Position numbers and translations under genes: made by a program
Notes under the pieces: model-generated
Databases searched by the model: none
What the model was told of the DNA's origin: nothing
What the model saw: the letters and a program-made list of their open reading frames with translations, nothing else
Assembly: GCF_028421645.1 (NCBI RefSeq)
Contig: NZ_CP116888.1
Location: 657,711-721,710, forward strand
Source: Aneurinibacillus sp. Ricciae_BoGa-3
GTDB taxonomy: Bacteria > Bacillota > Bacilli > Aneurinibacillales > Aneurinibacillaceae
Direction of reading: 5' to 3'
DNA length: 64,000 nt
Shown here: positions 8,130 through 16,841 of the stretch, piece after piece
Position numbering within the stretch: position 1 is the stretch's first letter
How the letters are laid out: each line of letters begins with the position of its first letter

Positions 8130-9539
8130 TTATTTTGATTCCTTTACGAACATTACCGTAAAGAATGAAGCAAGCATAATGATGCCACCTAAGAAGATAG
8201 CGAGATACCAATGTCCTGTTTTGTCTACAATCATACCGCCAATAACAGGAGATAATACGGCTCCCATTTCTCCAATGAGATTCCACATACCAAAAGCAGA
8301 AGCACGATGTTCTTCATCGACAAGTTCGGCTGTCATGGCTTGTGAAATAGGTTGAAGAAGGTTTAGAACTAAACTACAGAAAAAGATAAATAGGCTCATG
8401 GCAACGAGTGAGTGACCACCCTGCATGATGTAATAGCCGAACCAGAAGGTTAACAGGGCTTGAACAGGGATGAAAATTAGGTATATCTTTTTACGTCCCA
8501 TTCCTGATTTATAGGCTTTATCCGCTAACCATCCGCCTAAAGGGAAACCTGCGATACCTGCACCTGCATTAAACAGAGCAAAAAGAAGGGCAGATGTAAC
8601 GAATGAAGCATGTCCTGACTTGGCAATAATGTCTCCAGACCAGAAGTTGAAGAACCATAGAATCCATAAGAATGGAATAGCACTGATATAAAGAAGTAGA
8701 AGGTTTTTGTTTTTCAAAACAGGAGCTATTTGGCTTCCGTTTTTAATTTGAACGACCGCTACAAGGACAAAAGCCACAAGAATTTCAATAATAGCGGTTG
8801 TCAGATTGCTTAGTTTGAATTGTTCAGAAAGATAATAGATGCCCATAACTGCGATAAATAAAGGAATGAAAAACTTTAAACATCCTTTTGTAGCCGATAA
8901 AAGGTCAATTTTCTCTCTGTTTTCAGACTTGAAATAACGACGTAATCCAATTGAAACAAGAAGGGTTGCGGTTCCGAATGTGACAAAAGGTGCTTGCCAT
9001 CCATTTCCTACCCCGAATAATTTGTCACCCCACTGCGTGAAAAGCGCAGTTCCGATATAGGCAAGCGTAACCCCAAAGGTTAAACCTGTAATAACAAAAC
9101 CCATAGCAAAACTACGTTTTTCAGGTGGTGTTACCTCGGCTATCACAGCTCGGTCATTCGAATAAAACATTCCTTCACCCAAGCCTGTAATAACCCGTAA
9201 AGCAATAAAACCAAAAAGCGTAAACATCAACCCACCAAACAATGTGGCAAGTGATGCCCACAATAGACTCAATACAATTGTGGTGCGGTGTCCATAGCGG
9301 TCACCAATGTATCCACCAGGGAATTGAGTCAGCATAAAACTGGCAAAGAAAAGACCCCCGATTAGTCCTCCTAAAGCGTGCGGATTTGAAGCATGGCTGA
9401 AAAACGCCACATGGTGATTAATCATCCATGTTACGACAGGTCCTGTCACGCCACGGTCAGCGGCACTCACTGTCCAACCAAGCATTAGCCAAAGCCATAT
9501 CTTGTGATAGCTTTGCAATCCTTTTTTGTTGTCTGTCAT
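8130..9539 (-). CDS. MFS transporter, anion:cation symporter type
   Basis: The roughly 470-residue protein has about twelve hydrophobic segments and the MFS signature between TM2 and TM3 (GGYIGDRYGHR) and a loop GLGEGMFYSNDRAV as in the ACS family that imports organic anions with protons. The second ATG (9539) is preferred because GGAGG is 6 bases before it and directly abuts the first ATG (9545). It is transcribed with the thiamine-diphosphate enzyme from the promoter at 9580-9608. The likely role is uptake of that enzyme's substrate in the membrane. Confidence 0.85.
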   Translation of the reverse strand: MTDNKKGLQSYHKIWLWLMLGWTVSAADRGVTGPVVTWMINHHVAFFSHASNPHALGGLIGGLFFASFMLTQFPGGYIGDRYGHRTTIVLSLLWASLATLFGGLMFTLFGFIALRVITGLGEGMFYSNDRAVIAEVTPPEKRSFAMGFVITGLTFGVTLAYIGTALFTQWGDKLFGVGNGWQAPFVTFGTATLLVSIGLRRYFKSENREKIDLLSATKGCLKFFIPLFIAVMGIYYLSEQFKLSNLTTAIIEILVAFVLVAVVQIKNGSQIAPVLKNKNLLLLYISAIPFLWILWFFNFWSGDIIAKSGHASFVTSALLFALFNAGAGIAGFPLGGWLADKAYKSGMGRKKIYLIFIPVQALLTFWFGYYIMQGGHSLVAMSLFIFFCSLVLNLLQPISQAMTAELVDEEHRASAFGMWNLIGEMGAVLSPVIGGMIVDKTGHWYLAIFLGGIIMLASFFTVMFVKESK

Positions 9540-9579
9540 TTTCATCCTCCTTTTTTTGTTATACGTTCGACAATATTCA

Positions 9580-9608
9580 TTTATAAACGACTAATTGACT
9601 AAAAACAA
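9580..9608 (-). promoter_or_regulatory. Promoter of MFS/TPP operon with near-consensus 14-bp motif
   Basis: On the minus strand TTGTTT (9608-9603), 17 bases, then TATAAA (9585-9580). The -35 lies in TTGTTTTTAGTCAA, one mismatch from the recurrent TTGTTTATAGTCAA described in the findings. The 9540-9892 gap otherwise holds only this and the divergent chemoreceptor promoter. Confidence 0.7.
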
Positions 9609-9811
9609 TATTAAACTTCGTAATAAATTTTGTCAATAAACAATATGTGATTTTATTTTGCTTATTTTATATTTAAAAAGAAACTTCCTTTATATAATAA
9701 AAAATCATTGCTAAAAAACGAGTGAAAAAAGAAGTTTTTTGAGTGGTAGCAAGGTGTGTAAAAATTAAATTACAAGAAAAACCGTTAAATATAGAATATG
9801 AGTAAAAAATA

Positions 9812-9841
9812 TTTGACTATAGTGTTTGAATAATTTATAAT
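9812..9841 (+). promoter_or_regulatory. Sigma-A promoter of intact chemoreceptor
   Basis: TTGACT (9812-9817), 18-base spacer and TATAAT (9836-9841), about 50 bases before the start codon at 9893. Shares TTGACTATAG with several other promoters here. Confidence 0.75.
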
Positions 9842-9892
9842 ACAAGTATCAGGTTTTTACTACATACAAATAGGAAAGAAGGAAACATTATC

Positions 9893-11893
9893 ATGTCAAT
9901 TAAAAGGAAACTGCCGCTTTATATTGGAGGACTGGTTACAGCTTCACTCGCTGTGTCAGGAGTAGTCAGTTACAATTCAAGTTCGAATGCCTTAATGAAT
10001 CAGGCTAAGTCAGGATTAGCGACAAATGTAGAACGAACTTCCACGATTGTGCAAAACCTTGTAGTCGGGGAAGAACAACTGACAAGTATTCTAGCGACGA
10101 ACAAAAGAATCACGGATTTGTTGAGTAATACAAGAACCCAATCGAATAACGACTTGTTAAAACAGGGACATACATACTTAAAACAAAGTTTTGATAAAAC
10201 CACCAATCATGAACGTTTTTATGTATTAGATGCTAACGGAAATGATGTTGTGGACAGCGACCCACAGACTAAAAAATTAAACTTTAAAGACAGAGATTAT
10301 TTCAAAGGAGCCATGCAAGGAAATATCGTGGTTGGACACATGGTAACATCAAGAGCCAGTGGAAAACCAATTATCGTTGTTTCTGCTCCTATTAAGAACG
10401 ATAAAGGTGAAGTAATCGGGGTTATGGCAAACTCGATACTTGGTGATTATTTCTTTAACAATTTAGACCATATTAAGCTTGGGAAATCACAAGTATCAAT
10501 GGCAGATAGGGATGGTACGATTCTCTCATTCCCAATTAAAACGAAAATCAACACCAAAGCTAAACGTCCTCAAATGATGCAAGGAATAAATAGCGTACCA
10601 AATGATACGAACATTAACATTAAGCAAATGGATTGGGGAACAGGGAGTGCCAAAACTCTTGTGAGCATATCAAATGTTCCTGGTACAAATTGGGCAGTCG
10701 TGATTGAAGACAGTTATGCAGATGTTCAAAGTCCCATTCAATCTCTCTTGTATAGCACACTAGCCGTTGTGTTAATCAGTATCATCGTTGCCGCTTTATT
10801 AGGCGTACTTTTATCACGAAGCATCACAATTCCGCTTTCTCGGTTGAAAGATAAAATGAAACAAGTGTCAGAAGGCGATTTGAATGTTTCAATGGATGAA
10901 GGTTATAAAGACGAGTTCAAAGTGCTGGCAGAAAGCTTTAACACAATGGTTGATAAAACGAAAACCGTTATTTCCAATATGCAACGTTCTGTTGAAGTGC
11001 TTAACCAAAGTACGACCGAATTGGATGCTTCGGCAAAACAAACGTCTCAATCGATTATGGAAACAACAACGACTACGGCTGAAATTGCAAGAGCGGTTGA
11101 GTCACAAGCACGGGATGCAGAGGGTGTAGCACAGCGAGTGACGCAACTTGGCGATGAAATCACCAATATTAATGAGCAAACAGAAGTGGTTAAAAAACAT
11201 GCAGATGACATCATCCAAGTGTTTAACGAAGACATAAAGGTTATTGATAACCTGTTAAAAATCAATCAGCAAAGTGAAGAAGAAATGAAAAAAATGTCCG
11301 AAATCACACAGGCATTGGAAACAACATCACAAAACATTGGCGACATTACCCAAGTCATTAGTGGTATTGCCGAACAAACCAATCTATTAGCTCTCAACGC
11401 AAGTATTGAAGCTGCACGAGCAGGCGACGCAGGGCGTGGTTTTGCGGTAGTTGCCGAAGAAATTCGTAAATTAGCAGAAAAATCATCGGAATCTGCTAAA
11501 GAAATCGACAGCATCATCAAAGAAACCCAAAACTACTCGAAAGCCAATATTGAAAGTATTGAGTCCATGCAATCTATCTCTAAAGACCAAAATCACTATG
11601 TTTCTCAAACATCTGAATCCTTTGATGACATCATCACAAGGGTAACGGAAATCGTAAATCGTATCACTGTGGTTGCGGGTGAATTGGACAATATGCAAAA
11701 AGGTAAAGATGATGTTATTGGATATACTCAAAACGTATCCGCTTCTACCGAAGAAGTATCCGCTTCTGTTGAGGAAGTAAGTGCAACTTCTGAAGAACAA
11801 GCGGCTATGGCTCAGCAATTATCAGGTATGGTTGAAACCATCAACAACCTCACAAATGAACTTGCCGAAACAGCTAAGATTTTCAAAGCCTAA
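9893..11893 (+). CDS. Methyl-accepting chemotaxis protein
   Basis: The 666-residue membrane receptor has a short N-terminal tail, TM1 (about residues 7-28), a large extracellular Cache-type sensor (to about 280; includes NHERFYVLDANGNDVVDS and FKDRDYF, typical for dCache), TM2 (about 285-310), a HAMP linker and a long helical signalling domain with the conserved hairpin tip EAARAGDAGRGFAVVA. It should control CheA activity in response to an unknown ligand. AGGAAAGAAGG lies upstream of the ATG. It has its own promoter and terminator. The paralogue at 3690 is broken, so this copy is likely the functional one. Confidence 0.92.
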   Translation: MSIKRKLPLYIGGLVTASLAVSGVVSYNSSSNALMNQAKSGLATNVERTSTIVQNLVVGEEQLTSILATNKRITDLLSNTRTQSNNDLLKQGHTYLKQSFDKTTNHERFYVLDANGNDVVDSDPQTKKLNFKDRDYFKGAMQGNIVVGHMVTSRASGKPIIVVSAPIKNDKGEVIGVMANSILGDYFFNNLDHIKLGKSQVSMADRDGTILSFPIKTKINTKAKRPQMMQGINSVPNDTNINIKQMDWGTGSAKTLVSISNVPGTNWAVVIEDSYADVQSPIQSLLYSTLAVVLISIIVAALLGVLLSRSITIPLSRLKDKMKQVSEGDLNVSMDEGYKDEFKVLAESFNTMVDKTKTVISNMQRSVEVLNQSTTELDASAKQTSQSIMETTTTTAEIARAVESQARDAEGVAQRVTQLGDEITNINEQTEVVKKHADDIIQVFNEDIKVIDNLLKINQQSEEEMKKMSEITQALETTSQNIGDITQVISGIAEQTNLLALNASIEAARAGDAGRGFAVVAEEIRKLAEKSSESAKEIDSIIKETQNYSKANIESIESMQSISKDQNHYVSQTSESFDDIITRVTEIVNRITVVAGELDNMQKGKDDVIGYTQNVSASTEEVSASVEEVSATSEEQAAMAQQLSGMVETINNLTNELAETAKIFKA

Positions 11894-11912
11894 TGCAAAC
11901 CAGTATTGGTCA

Positions 11913-11941
11913 AAGACATCCTTATAGGGTGTCTTTTTTTT
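11913..11941 (+). terminator. Terminator of the chemoreceptor gene
   Basis: AAGACATCC-TTATA-GGGTGTCTT followed by eight T; a near-perfect hairpin. Confidence 0.9.
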
Positions 11942-12046
11942 GTTCTTTATATTTCTAATCATCTGTGTTGACCGACATGCTTTATATAATAAACATGGCT
12001 AAAAAGAAAAAAGTAAATGATTACTATAGAACAATATATTAACAAA

Positions 12047-12076
12047 TTGACTATAAACAAAAATAGATGGTAAAAT
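12047..12076 (+). promoter_or_regulatory. Promoter with exact 14-bp motif TTGACTATAAACAA
   Basis: TTGACT is the -35 (12047-12052) and TAAAAT at 12071-12076 the -10, spacer 18. The motif covers 12047-12060. It would drive the broken membrane gene at 12228. A 12-codon reading frame with AAGGAAG upstream begins at 12121 in the leader; its meaning is unclear. Confidence 0.6.
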
Positions 12077-12227
12077 GGGGTAAATAGTTTTTGGTAACGA
12101 TAACTAAGAAGGAAGTAGTTATGTTCAAAACGGCAACATTATCTTGGTTTATTAATTGACTTTGTTCATTCTCATTCCTAGAGAGAAAGTTGATGCCTTT
12201 TTACTCATATCGATTAGGGGGAGATAG

Positions 12228-12633
12228 TTGGAACAGGATTTGATAGCCAATTTGTGCTTATTGCCTATACTGTATTTGTTCTTTTTTGTATTGTTGGTCT
12301 GCTCATATGGGAGAAAAAAGCCCGTCTTTACATTTCAATCTCGCTTATTACTTTCCTTATCATAGGTACACAACTATTAGGCACTAGCTATGCCTTAACC
12401 AGTAAAGGAATAGTTGATAAAAAACTCTTTCAAACCACATGGTATTCGTTTCAGGACATTATTCGGATTGAGAAGAAAAAGACCCATCTGAGCATTCTAT
12501 CCACTTAGAAGTTCAAGTCCGAAATGGTGATATTTATTCCTTTACTCTCACAAACTTTAATACAACCTTTCTAAGAACTCATTTTCCCCATTTAAAACAA
12601 ATAGTTATCATCAACCACCATCCAACGTGTTAG
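12228..12633 (+). pseudogene. Frameshifted membrane protein with PH-like tail
   Basis: Two hydrophobic segments (IAYTVFVLFCIVGLLIW and the following SLITFLIIG) precede a segment (YALTSKGIVDKKLF...SFQDIIRIEKK) that looks like a bacterial PH-like domain. At the A5G run 12476-12481 the frame stops soon after, but a -1 shift gives a clean continuation (DPSEHSIHLEVQVRNGDIYSF) to a stop at 12633. The N terminus is also uncertain: AGGGGGAGATAG points to TTG 12228, which is in another frame, while the hydrophobic frame has only a GTG at 12254. The product is probably not made intact, unless the shift is a sequencing error or recoded. Confidence 0.55.
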
Positions 12634-12673
12634 TAAACTAAGAATAGAAGAAAGAGGTAAGATAAAGTAAACG

Positions 12674-12943
12674 ATGAATACCGTAAAAACAAGAAAAGAG
12701 ACGGAACCAGAAGTTCGCTATTTTTATGAAAATCAAGATGGAGAGGTCTATGAATGCTTCTTTGATAAGCCCAAAAAGAGAGTGAATGCATCATGGATAC
12801 GGGAGATGGCAAAAATAGAGGAGAGAAACGCTCTTTGTATCGTGATTTCATACGCGCAAGTTCAACGCACCTTAGAAAACAACGAAAACACAATTTTTCG
12901 TGCTCAAATAGATTGGTTGAAGCGGTTGAAGATTATCGATTGA
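12674..12943 (+). CDS. Small hypothetical protein
   Basis: An 89-residue charged soluble protein rich in basic and aromatic residues near the C terminus. The ribosome binding site is weak (AGAGG about 16 bases upstream of the ATG). It follows the broken membrane gene by 40 bases. No family recognised. Confidence 0.5.
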   Translation: MNTVKTRKETEPEVRYFYENQDGEVYECFFDKPKKRVNASWIREMAKIEERNALCIVISYAQVQRTLENNENTIFRAQIDWLKRLKIID

Positions 12944-13036
12944 TGATTGAATAGATTCGATGGATGAAACGAGCCGAGCGTGGGGGTTTTGAGAAAAAAT
13001 AGGGTGGGTTGAAACAGACGAATAATGAATATGAAA

Positions 13037-13066
13037 AAAGCTGACACCAGATAGGTAGTCAGCTTT
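13037..13066 (-). terminator. Terminator of the Cdc123-like gene
   Basis: AAGCTGAC and GTCAGCTT pair around a 12-base loop; minus-strand T run follows. It lies just beyond the stop of the 13073 gene. Confidence 0.8.
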
Positions 13067-13072
13067 AACTGT

Positions 13073-13870
13073 TTAGGAATCTAACAAGGAAAATAAATCA
13101 TCTTTATCAAAATCTGGATTGGTTTCTACCTTAAGGGGTAGCCTGTACAAAAAACGTATGGAATCAGGTTCATCCTGGTACAGAGTTTCAAGTTGTTCAT
13201 AGTCCTCAAACAGACAAGGGTCGCTTAATCCATATGGATTGGTTTCAATAATGGTAATGCCCTGGTCATTTATATGAACATCAACTACCAATGTATCGCA
13301 AGGGAGTAACGACTTTATTTCTTCAATAAATGAGATAATGCGTGCTTTGATGCTATCAACATGGTTTGTAACCCATTCATAATGATTCTGATAGTCATAT
13401 TGTGTAATGGCAAAAAGTCTTCCGTTTTTTATGAAGCAACGAAATTCCCTTTCAGGTTTAAAATCCATCCATTTACGAGCTACCAGTATGGGTAAATGCC
13501 CATGTTCCTTTGCATCTCTGAAATCTACCCATGTTCGTTCACTCAATAAGCAAAAGGAGATAGCTTCCTGTGCTGTCCTGGCTGGACGAAGTTTTCCATT
13601 TAAAAAAGCGTCGGAGTCTTTTGGTGAACGCTTATCATTGCGTAAGAAAATGCCTTCAGGGAATACATGAAAAGCGGGAGCAATCTTATTTACAAAGTAC
13701 GCGAATCGTTCTTGCTCTACTTGTGAGTTGCCTTCTGAAAAGATTAAACTCGAAAAATCATCCCGCTCTTTTTCCGTTAATGTAAAAACGAGAGTGGGGA
13801 TAGAATATTTCATCAAATCTTCCTTCCAATTAGTCAAAAAGGTAGAGACTTCATAATCCCATGTATTCAT
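13073..13870 (-). CDS. Cdc123/D123-like ATP-grasp protein (R2K type)
   Basis: The 265-residue protein carries hallmarks of the Cdc123/D123 clade of ATP-grasp enzymes: RSPKDSDAF near the middle, KWMDFKPEREFRCFIKNGRLFAITQYDY, and the metal-binding end DVHINDQGITIIETNPYGLSDPCLF. In eukaryotes Cdc123 helps assemble eIF2; bacterial and phage relatives of the clade have been proposed (from comparative genomics) to ligate peptides or amino acids to proteins in conflicts. GGAGGA lies about 10 bases before the ATG. The gene follows the PARP gene in the same direction, 73 bases away, with a hairpin between. A shared pathway with ADP-ribosylation is inference. Confidence 0.75.
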   Translation of the reverse strand: MNTWDYEVSTFLTNWKEDLMKYSIPTLVFTLTEKERDDFSSLIFSEGNSQVEQERFAYFVNKIAPAFHVFPEGIFLRNDKRSPKDSDAFLNGKLRPARTAQEAISFCLLSERTWVDFRDAKEHGHLPILVARKWMDFKPEREFRCFIKNGRLFAITQYDYQNHYEWVTNHVDSIKARIISFIEEIKSLLPCDTLVVDVHINDQGITIIETNPYGLSDPCLFEDYEQLETLYQDEPDSIRFLYRLPLKVETNPDFDKDDLFSLLDS

Positions 13871-13911
13871 TGCTAATTCCTCCTGTTATATCATTTGAGT
13901 AACATATAAAG

Positions 13912-13937
13912 AAAGGGCGTTTAAAGCAATGCCCTTT
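13912..13937 (-). terminator. Hairpin between PARP and Cdc123-like genes
   Basis: AAAGGGC and GCCCTTT pair around a 12-base loop; on the minus strand CTTTAT follows. It is a moderate terminator that may let some transcription pass into the next gene. Confidence 0.55.
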
Positions 13938-13943
13938 TATTAG

Positions 13944-15233
13944 TTAAGCCTTTTTAAACTCCACAATGTATTTAATCTTAACTTGTGAGTCCTTGTACAC
14001 AATGTACTCATTATGAATCAAGGAACGTCCTTTTTTACCTAAAACTGAATTATAAGGTCTAGGTGCGGTGGTTAAATGTGGTTGAGCATCTTCATACTCT
14101 TTAATTTTACCTGTCGCCACATCGCAAACGAATAGGTAGTAAGAGTCACTGCCAGCACCGTTATTGAATCCCCAACAGTAGTTGGCACTCTTACTGGATT
14201 GGTCTGCAAAGTAGATTCCAGAGCCAAACATGCTACCTGTATGAACGGCAGATTTCGGTTTGATTTTTAACCCATTCTGCATAATGCTTAGAATATTTTC
14301 GTTTCGGGAACCATGAAACAATTCCATAGTGGAGACGTTGTATGGATTGAATTTATCAAAGCCAACCATATCTTCTACTTGAAAAATATCCTGTACATTG
14401 ATTTTGAAATGGTGGTTATGTCCTTGAGAATTTTTAATGAATTCAACAAGATGTTTGTATTCCTTTGTTCGAGAAGAAAGCGATTTGAGCTTGATATTTA
14501 ATGCCTTGTATTTCTCCTCTAATGTCTTTTCCAGGTCATTTTGCACTTTGACGACAGAACTCATAACGCCTAACAAATCTTTCTTATCATTAAGTTTTAT
14601 ATAGTCGTCAATAATGAACTTCCTATAATCAACTTTCGTACCAAATATAACGGGAATGATAGAATAAAATTGATTGGAATAATAATCAAGGTTGGTATGA
14701 CTACCCTTATCCAAAAGCTCTTCAATCTTGTTTAAGATTTCGAGTCCTTTTGAAACTTGGAAGCTGGTTAGCTTGCCTAATGGCGTTTGGATGGAGGACA
14801 CCAAATACCCTGTAGCTTCTTGATACAATTTTCCAATTAGTTTTAGTACCTTATCATTGATGTTGGTGAGGTTTTGTTTTGGAGCCTTTGTCGTAACCTT
14901 AACAGAAGTAGATGGAGAAAAACTGAATCCATCGTCCACATCGATTTTTTCATAGCCCTTCGCTTGTTTCGATGAAAGAATATCTTGAAATTCACTATCT
15001 GCTTCCCAACGTGAATGAAAGAATCGTCCTTCTTTCCGTGGATTTTTACCCATCCGACCGTATTCGGTGTAGATACGGTAAGGATATACGCCTGACCCTT
15101 CCTGAAGTTCAGCAATATAAAATTTATTTGAGTTGTCCTGTAGGGAAGCATAATTAAGTACCACTCGTTCCGCTACTCGACTGACATTGAAAGTTGGACA
15201 CTGCACCGAATTAATTGCGACTGCCTTTGCCAT
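13944..15233 (-). CDS. WGR-PARP poly(ADP-ribose) polymerase-like protein
   Basis: The 429-residue protein has the core layout of eukaryotic PARP1/2/3: a WGR domain (about 30-100; RIYTEYGRMGKNPR), an all-helical regulatory domain (about 123-250; TPLGKLTSFQVSKGLEIL and SNQFYSIIPVIFG) and a catalytic ADP-ribosyltransferase domain. The H-Y-E triad is present: H307 in LFHGSR, Y341 in GSGIYFADQSSKSANYC and E409 in HNEYIVY. An active poly- or mono-ADP-ribose transferase using NAD+ is therefore expected; WGR suggests activation by nucleic acid ends. AAAGGGGAA lies about 9 bases before the ATG. Such enzymes are rare in bacteria. No macrodomain or glycohydrolase gene is seen nearby. Confidence 0.92.
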   Translation of the reverse strand: MAKAVAINSVQCPTFNVSRVAERVVLNYASLQDNSNKFYIAELQEGSGVYPYRIYTEYGRMGKNPRKEGRFFHSRWEADSEFQDILSSKQAKGYEKIDVDDGFSFSPSTSVKVTTKAPKQNLTNINDKVLKLIGKLYQEATGYLVSSIQTPLGKLTSFQVSKGLEILNKIEELLDKGSHTNLDYYSNQFYSIIPVIFGTKVDYRKFIIDDYIKLNDKKDLLGVMSSVVKVQNDLEKTLEEKYKALNIKLKSLSSRTKEYKHLVEFIKNSQGHNHHFKINVQDIFQVEDMVGFDKFNPYNVSTMELFHGSRNENILSIMQNGLKIKPKSAVHTGSMFGSGIYFADQSSKSANYCWGFNNGAGSDSYYLFVCDVATGKIKEYEDAQPHLTTAPRPYNSVLGKKGRSLIHNEYIVYKDSQVKIKYIVEFKKA

Positions 15234-15321
15234 AAGTAAATTTCCCCTTTGAAATGTAGTTTTAAAAAACTTCCTGTTTTACATGTAATTTATAGATTAT
15301 ATGCAAATCAAGAGAGGAATA

Positions 15322-15347
15322 AAAAGACTCCCAATCGGGAGTCTTTT
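15322..15347 (-). terminator. Terminator after the stand-alone WGR gene
   Basis: AAAAGACTCCC-AAT-CGGGAGTCTTTT is a perfect hairpin with T runs on both strands; by position it ends the minus-strand gene at 15357. Confidence 0.9.
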
Positions 15348-15356
15348 GAAACAAAA

Positions 15357-15644
15357 CTAAGCTATTTTTTTCTGAAATCCTTTTTCTAGTTGTTCATTCA
15401 TCAGTTCATTGAATTCATTCTGAGCCTCCTGTAGTGTCTTAAATGACTTGGTTTGTTTTCCATGTGTCATTTGACGATTTCCGTAATGAATGGAAATCTT
15501 AAAGGGAAGTTCACCCATCGTTTCACTAAGTTCCAGGTTGAAAAATCGTTCGGAATCATTCTGTACAAGGGATTCATTCTGCAGTTCATGTCCAAACATA
15601 AACAATGAATCCATGTTAGAAACTGAATTTGTTTTCTTTACCAT
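15357..15644 (-). CDS. Stand-alone WGR-domain protein
   Basis: The 95-residue protein consists of a polar N-terminal tail and one domain (about 33-95) that reads FFNLELSE...PFKISIHYGNRQ then FKTLQEAQNEFNELMNEQLEKGF, matching the WGR fold pattern of strand, YG/WG-R turn and terminal helix. The WGR triplet itself is changed to YGNR. WGR domains bind nucleic acid ends or partner domains in PARPs. It lies directly upstream of the WGR-PARP gene on the same strand, separated by a strong terminator, so it may be expressed more highly and compete for or recruit to the same DNA (inference). AAAGGGAG precedes the ATG. Confidence 0.65.
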   Translation of the reverse strand: MVKKTNSVSNMDSLFMFGHELQNESLVQNDSERFFNLELSETMGELPFKISIHYGNRQMTHGKQTKSFKTLQEAQNEFNELMNEQLEKGFQKKIA

Positions 15645-16073
15645 AATTTATTTTGCTCCCTTTGGTTTTGTCCTGTGAATGTAGTCCAAAAAACCACCTT
15701 TTTATGATTGTTCTTTTATTCTATGCAAATAAAAGAGATTTAAAAAAAAGGTAATGCATAAAAGCTAACGGCAAAAGGAAACGCATTTTCTTCACATTTT
15801 CGTCAAGATTAATAGTTGATAGCCCTTATTTTTTATGATGAAGTGACCATGGTTACAGATAAAGAAAAGAACTCTTGATAAAATGGATGCTCAGTTAAGA
15901 AATTGAGGTACAAAAGTAAGGAGAGGATTAGGAAGAAAGAAATAATAAATGAAAGAAATACTTTAAAGATAATAAAAAAACAAGTAAATAAGTCCTTCAA
16001 TTTTTACGATACATAAGGAAGGATAGTAATTTTTGAAGCCGATTTTCCCATGAGCTGAGGGGTGAAAGTAACA
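15645..16073 (+). other. Intergenic region between divergent units
   Basis: About 430 bases without a supported gene. It must hold the promoters of the minus-strand WGR gene and of the two-component system; no convincing -35/-10 pair or long repeat stands out. Confidence 0.5.
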
Positions 16074-16733
16074 ATGAACATTCGAGTGATGATTGTAGAA
16101 GACGATGAAAAATGTTTTGAGGTTGAAAGAGAAGCCATAAGTAATGAAAAAGACATGGAAATAGTCGGAAACGCAAATGAAAAGCAACTGGCTTTAAAAA
16201 TGGCAAAAGAATTAAAACCAGATGTTATTCTTCTCGATATCAACCTTACAGATAAAGATGACCAGCATGGAATAGATGTGGCGATAGAACTATCCATAGA
16301 ATTACCTGAAACAAAAATTATAATGTTGAGTGGTCTGTTGAATGAAGATACCGTTCGAAGCACTATGGGAATTGGGGTGGCTTGTAACTACCTACTTAAA
16401 TCTGATTATTGTAAAATGCCACAAGCCATACGGGATGCCGTTGAAGGAAACAATTCGATTGACAAGACTGTTATTGACTTTATTCTGCAAGACTATCGTA
16501 ACAGCCTAAAATCAACGATGGTAAAGCTAACAGCTCACCATATTAAGGTGCTTGAACTCTTTTACAGAGGGCATTCCGTTGAACAAGTTGCAGATATTCT
16601 CAAATTAGAAACACAGTCTGTGAGAAATCTACAACAACAAATCGGGAAGAAATGTTTGGGTTGGAAATGGCGTTTTCGAAAACTGAGTGCTTTCGAATTG
16701 GCGCAACGAGCAAAAAAGTTGGAGATGTTTTAA
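16074..16733 (+). CDS. Response regulator, receiver plus LuxR-type HTH
   Basis: The 219-residue protein has a receiver domain (about 1-125) with the acidic pocket EDDE, the phosphoacceptor aspartate in VILLDINL and a lysine in YLLKSD, then a C-terminal helix-turn-helix of the LuxR/FixJ type (LTAHHIKVLELFYRGHSVEQVADIL). It should bind DNA when phosphorylated by the kinase encoded 108 bases downstream. ATG 16074 is chosen because TGAGGGG lies 11 bases upstream; an in-frame GTG at 16062 overlaps that site. Confidence 0.88.
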   Translation: MNIRVMIVEDDEKCFEVEREAISNEKDMEIVGNANEKQLALKMAKELKPDVILLDINLTDKDDQHGIDVAIELSIELPETKIIMLSGLLNEDTVRSTMGIGVACNYLLKSDYCKMPQAIRDAVEGNNSIDKTVIDFILQDYRNSLKSTMVKLTAHHIKVLELFYRGHSVEQVADILKLETQSVRNLQQQIGKKCLGWKWRFRKLSAFELAQRAKKLEMF

Positions 16734-16841
16734 TCAAAATAAATATTGCAGATTCAATCTTACCTTATAGTAGATAAATGGAATTTTGTTGTTTCAAACA
16801 TCAAAAATAGCAGACGAAGTAATCATAGGGGAGTAATCAAT

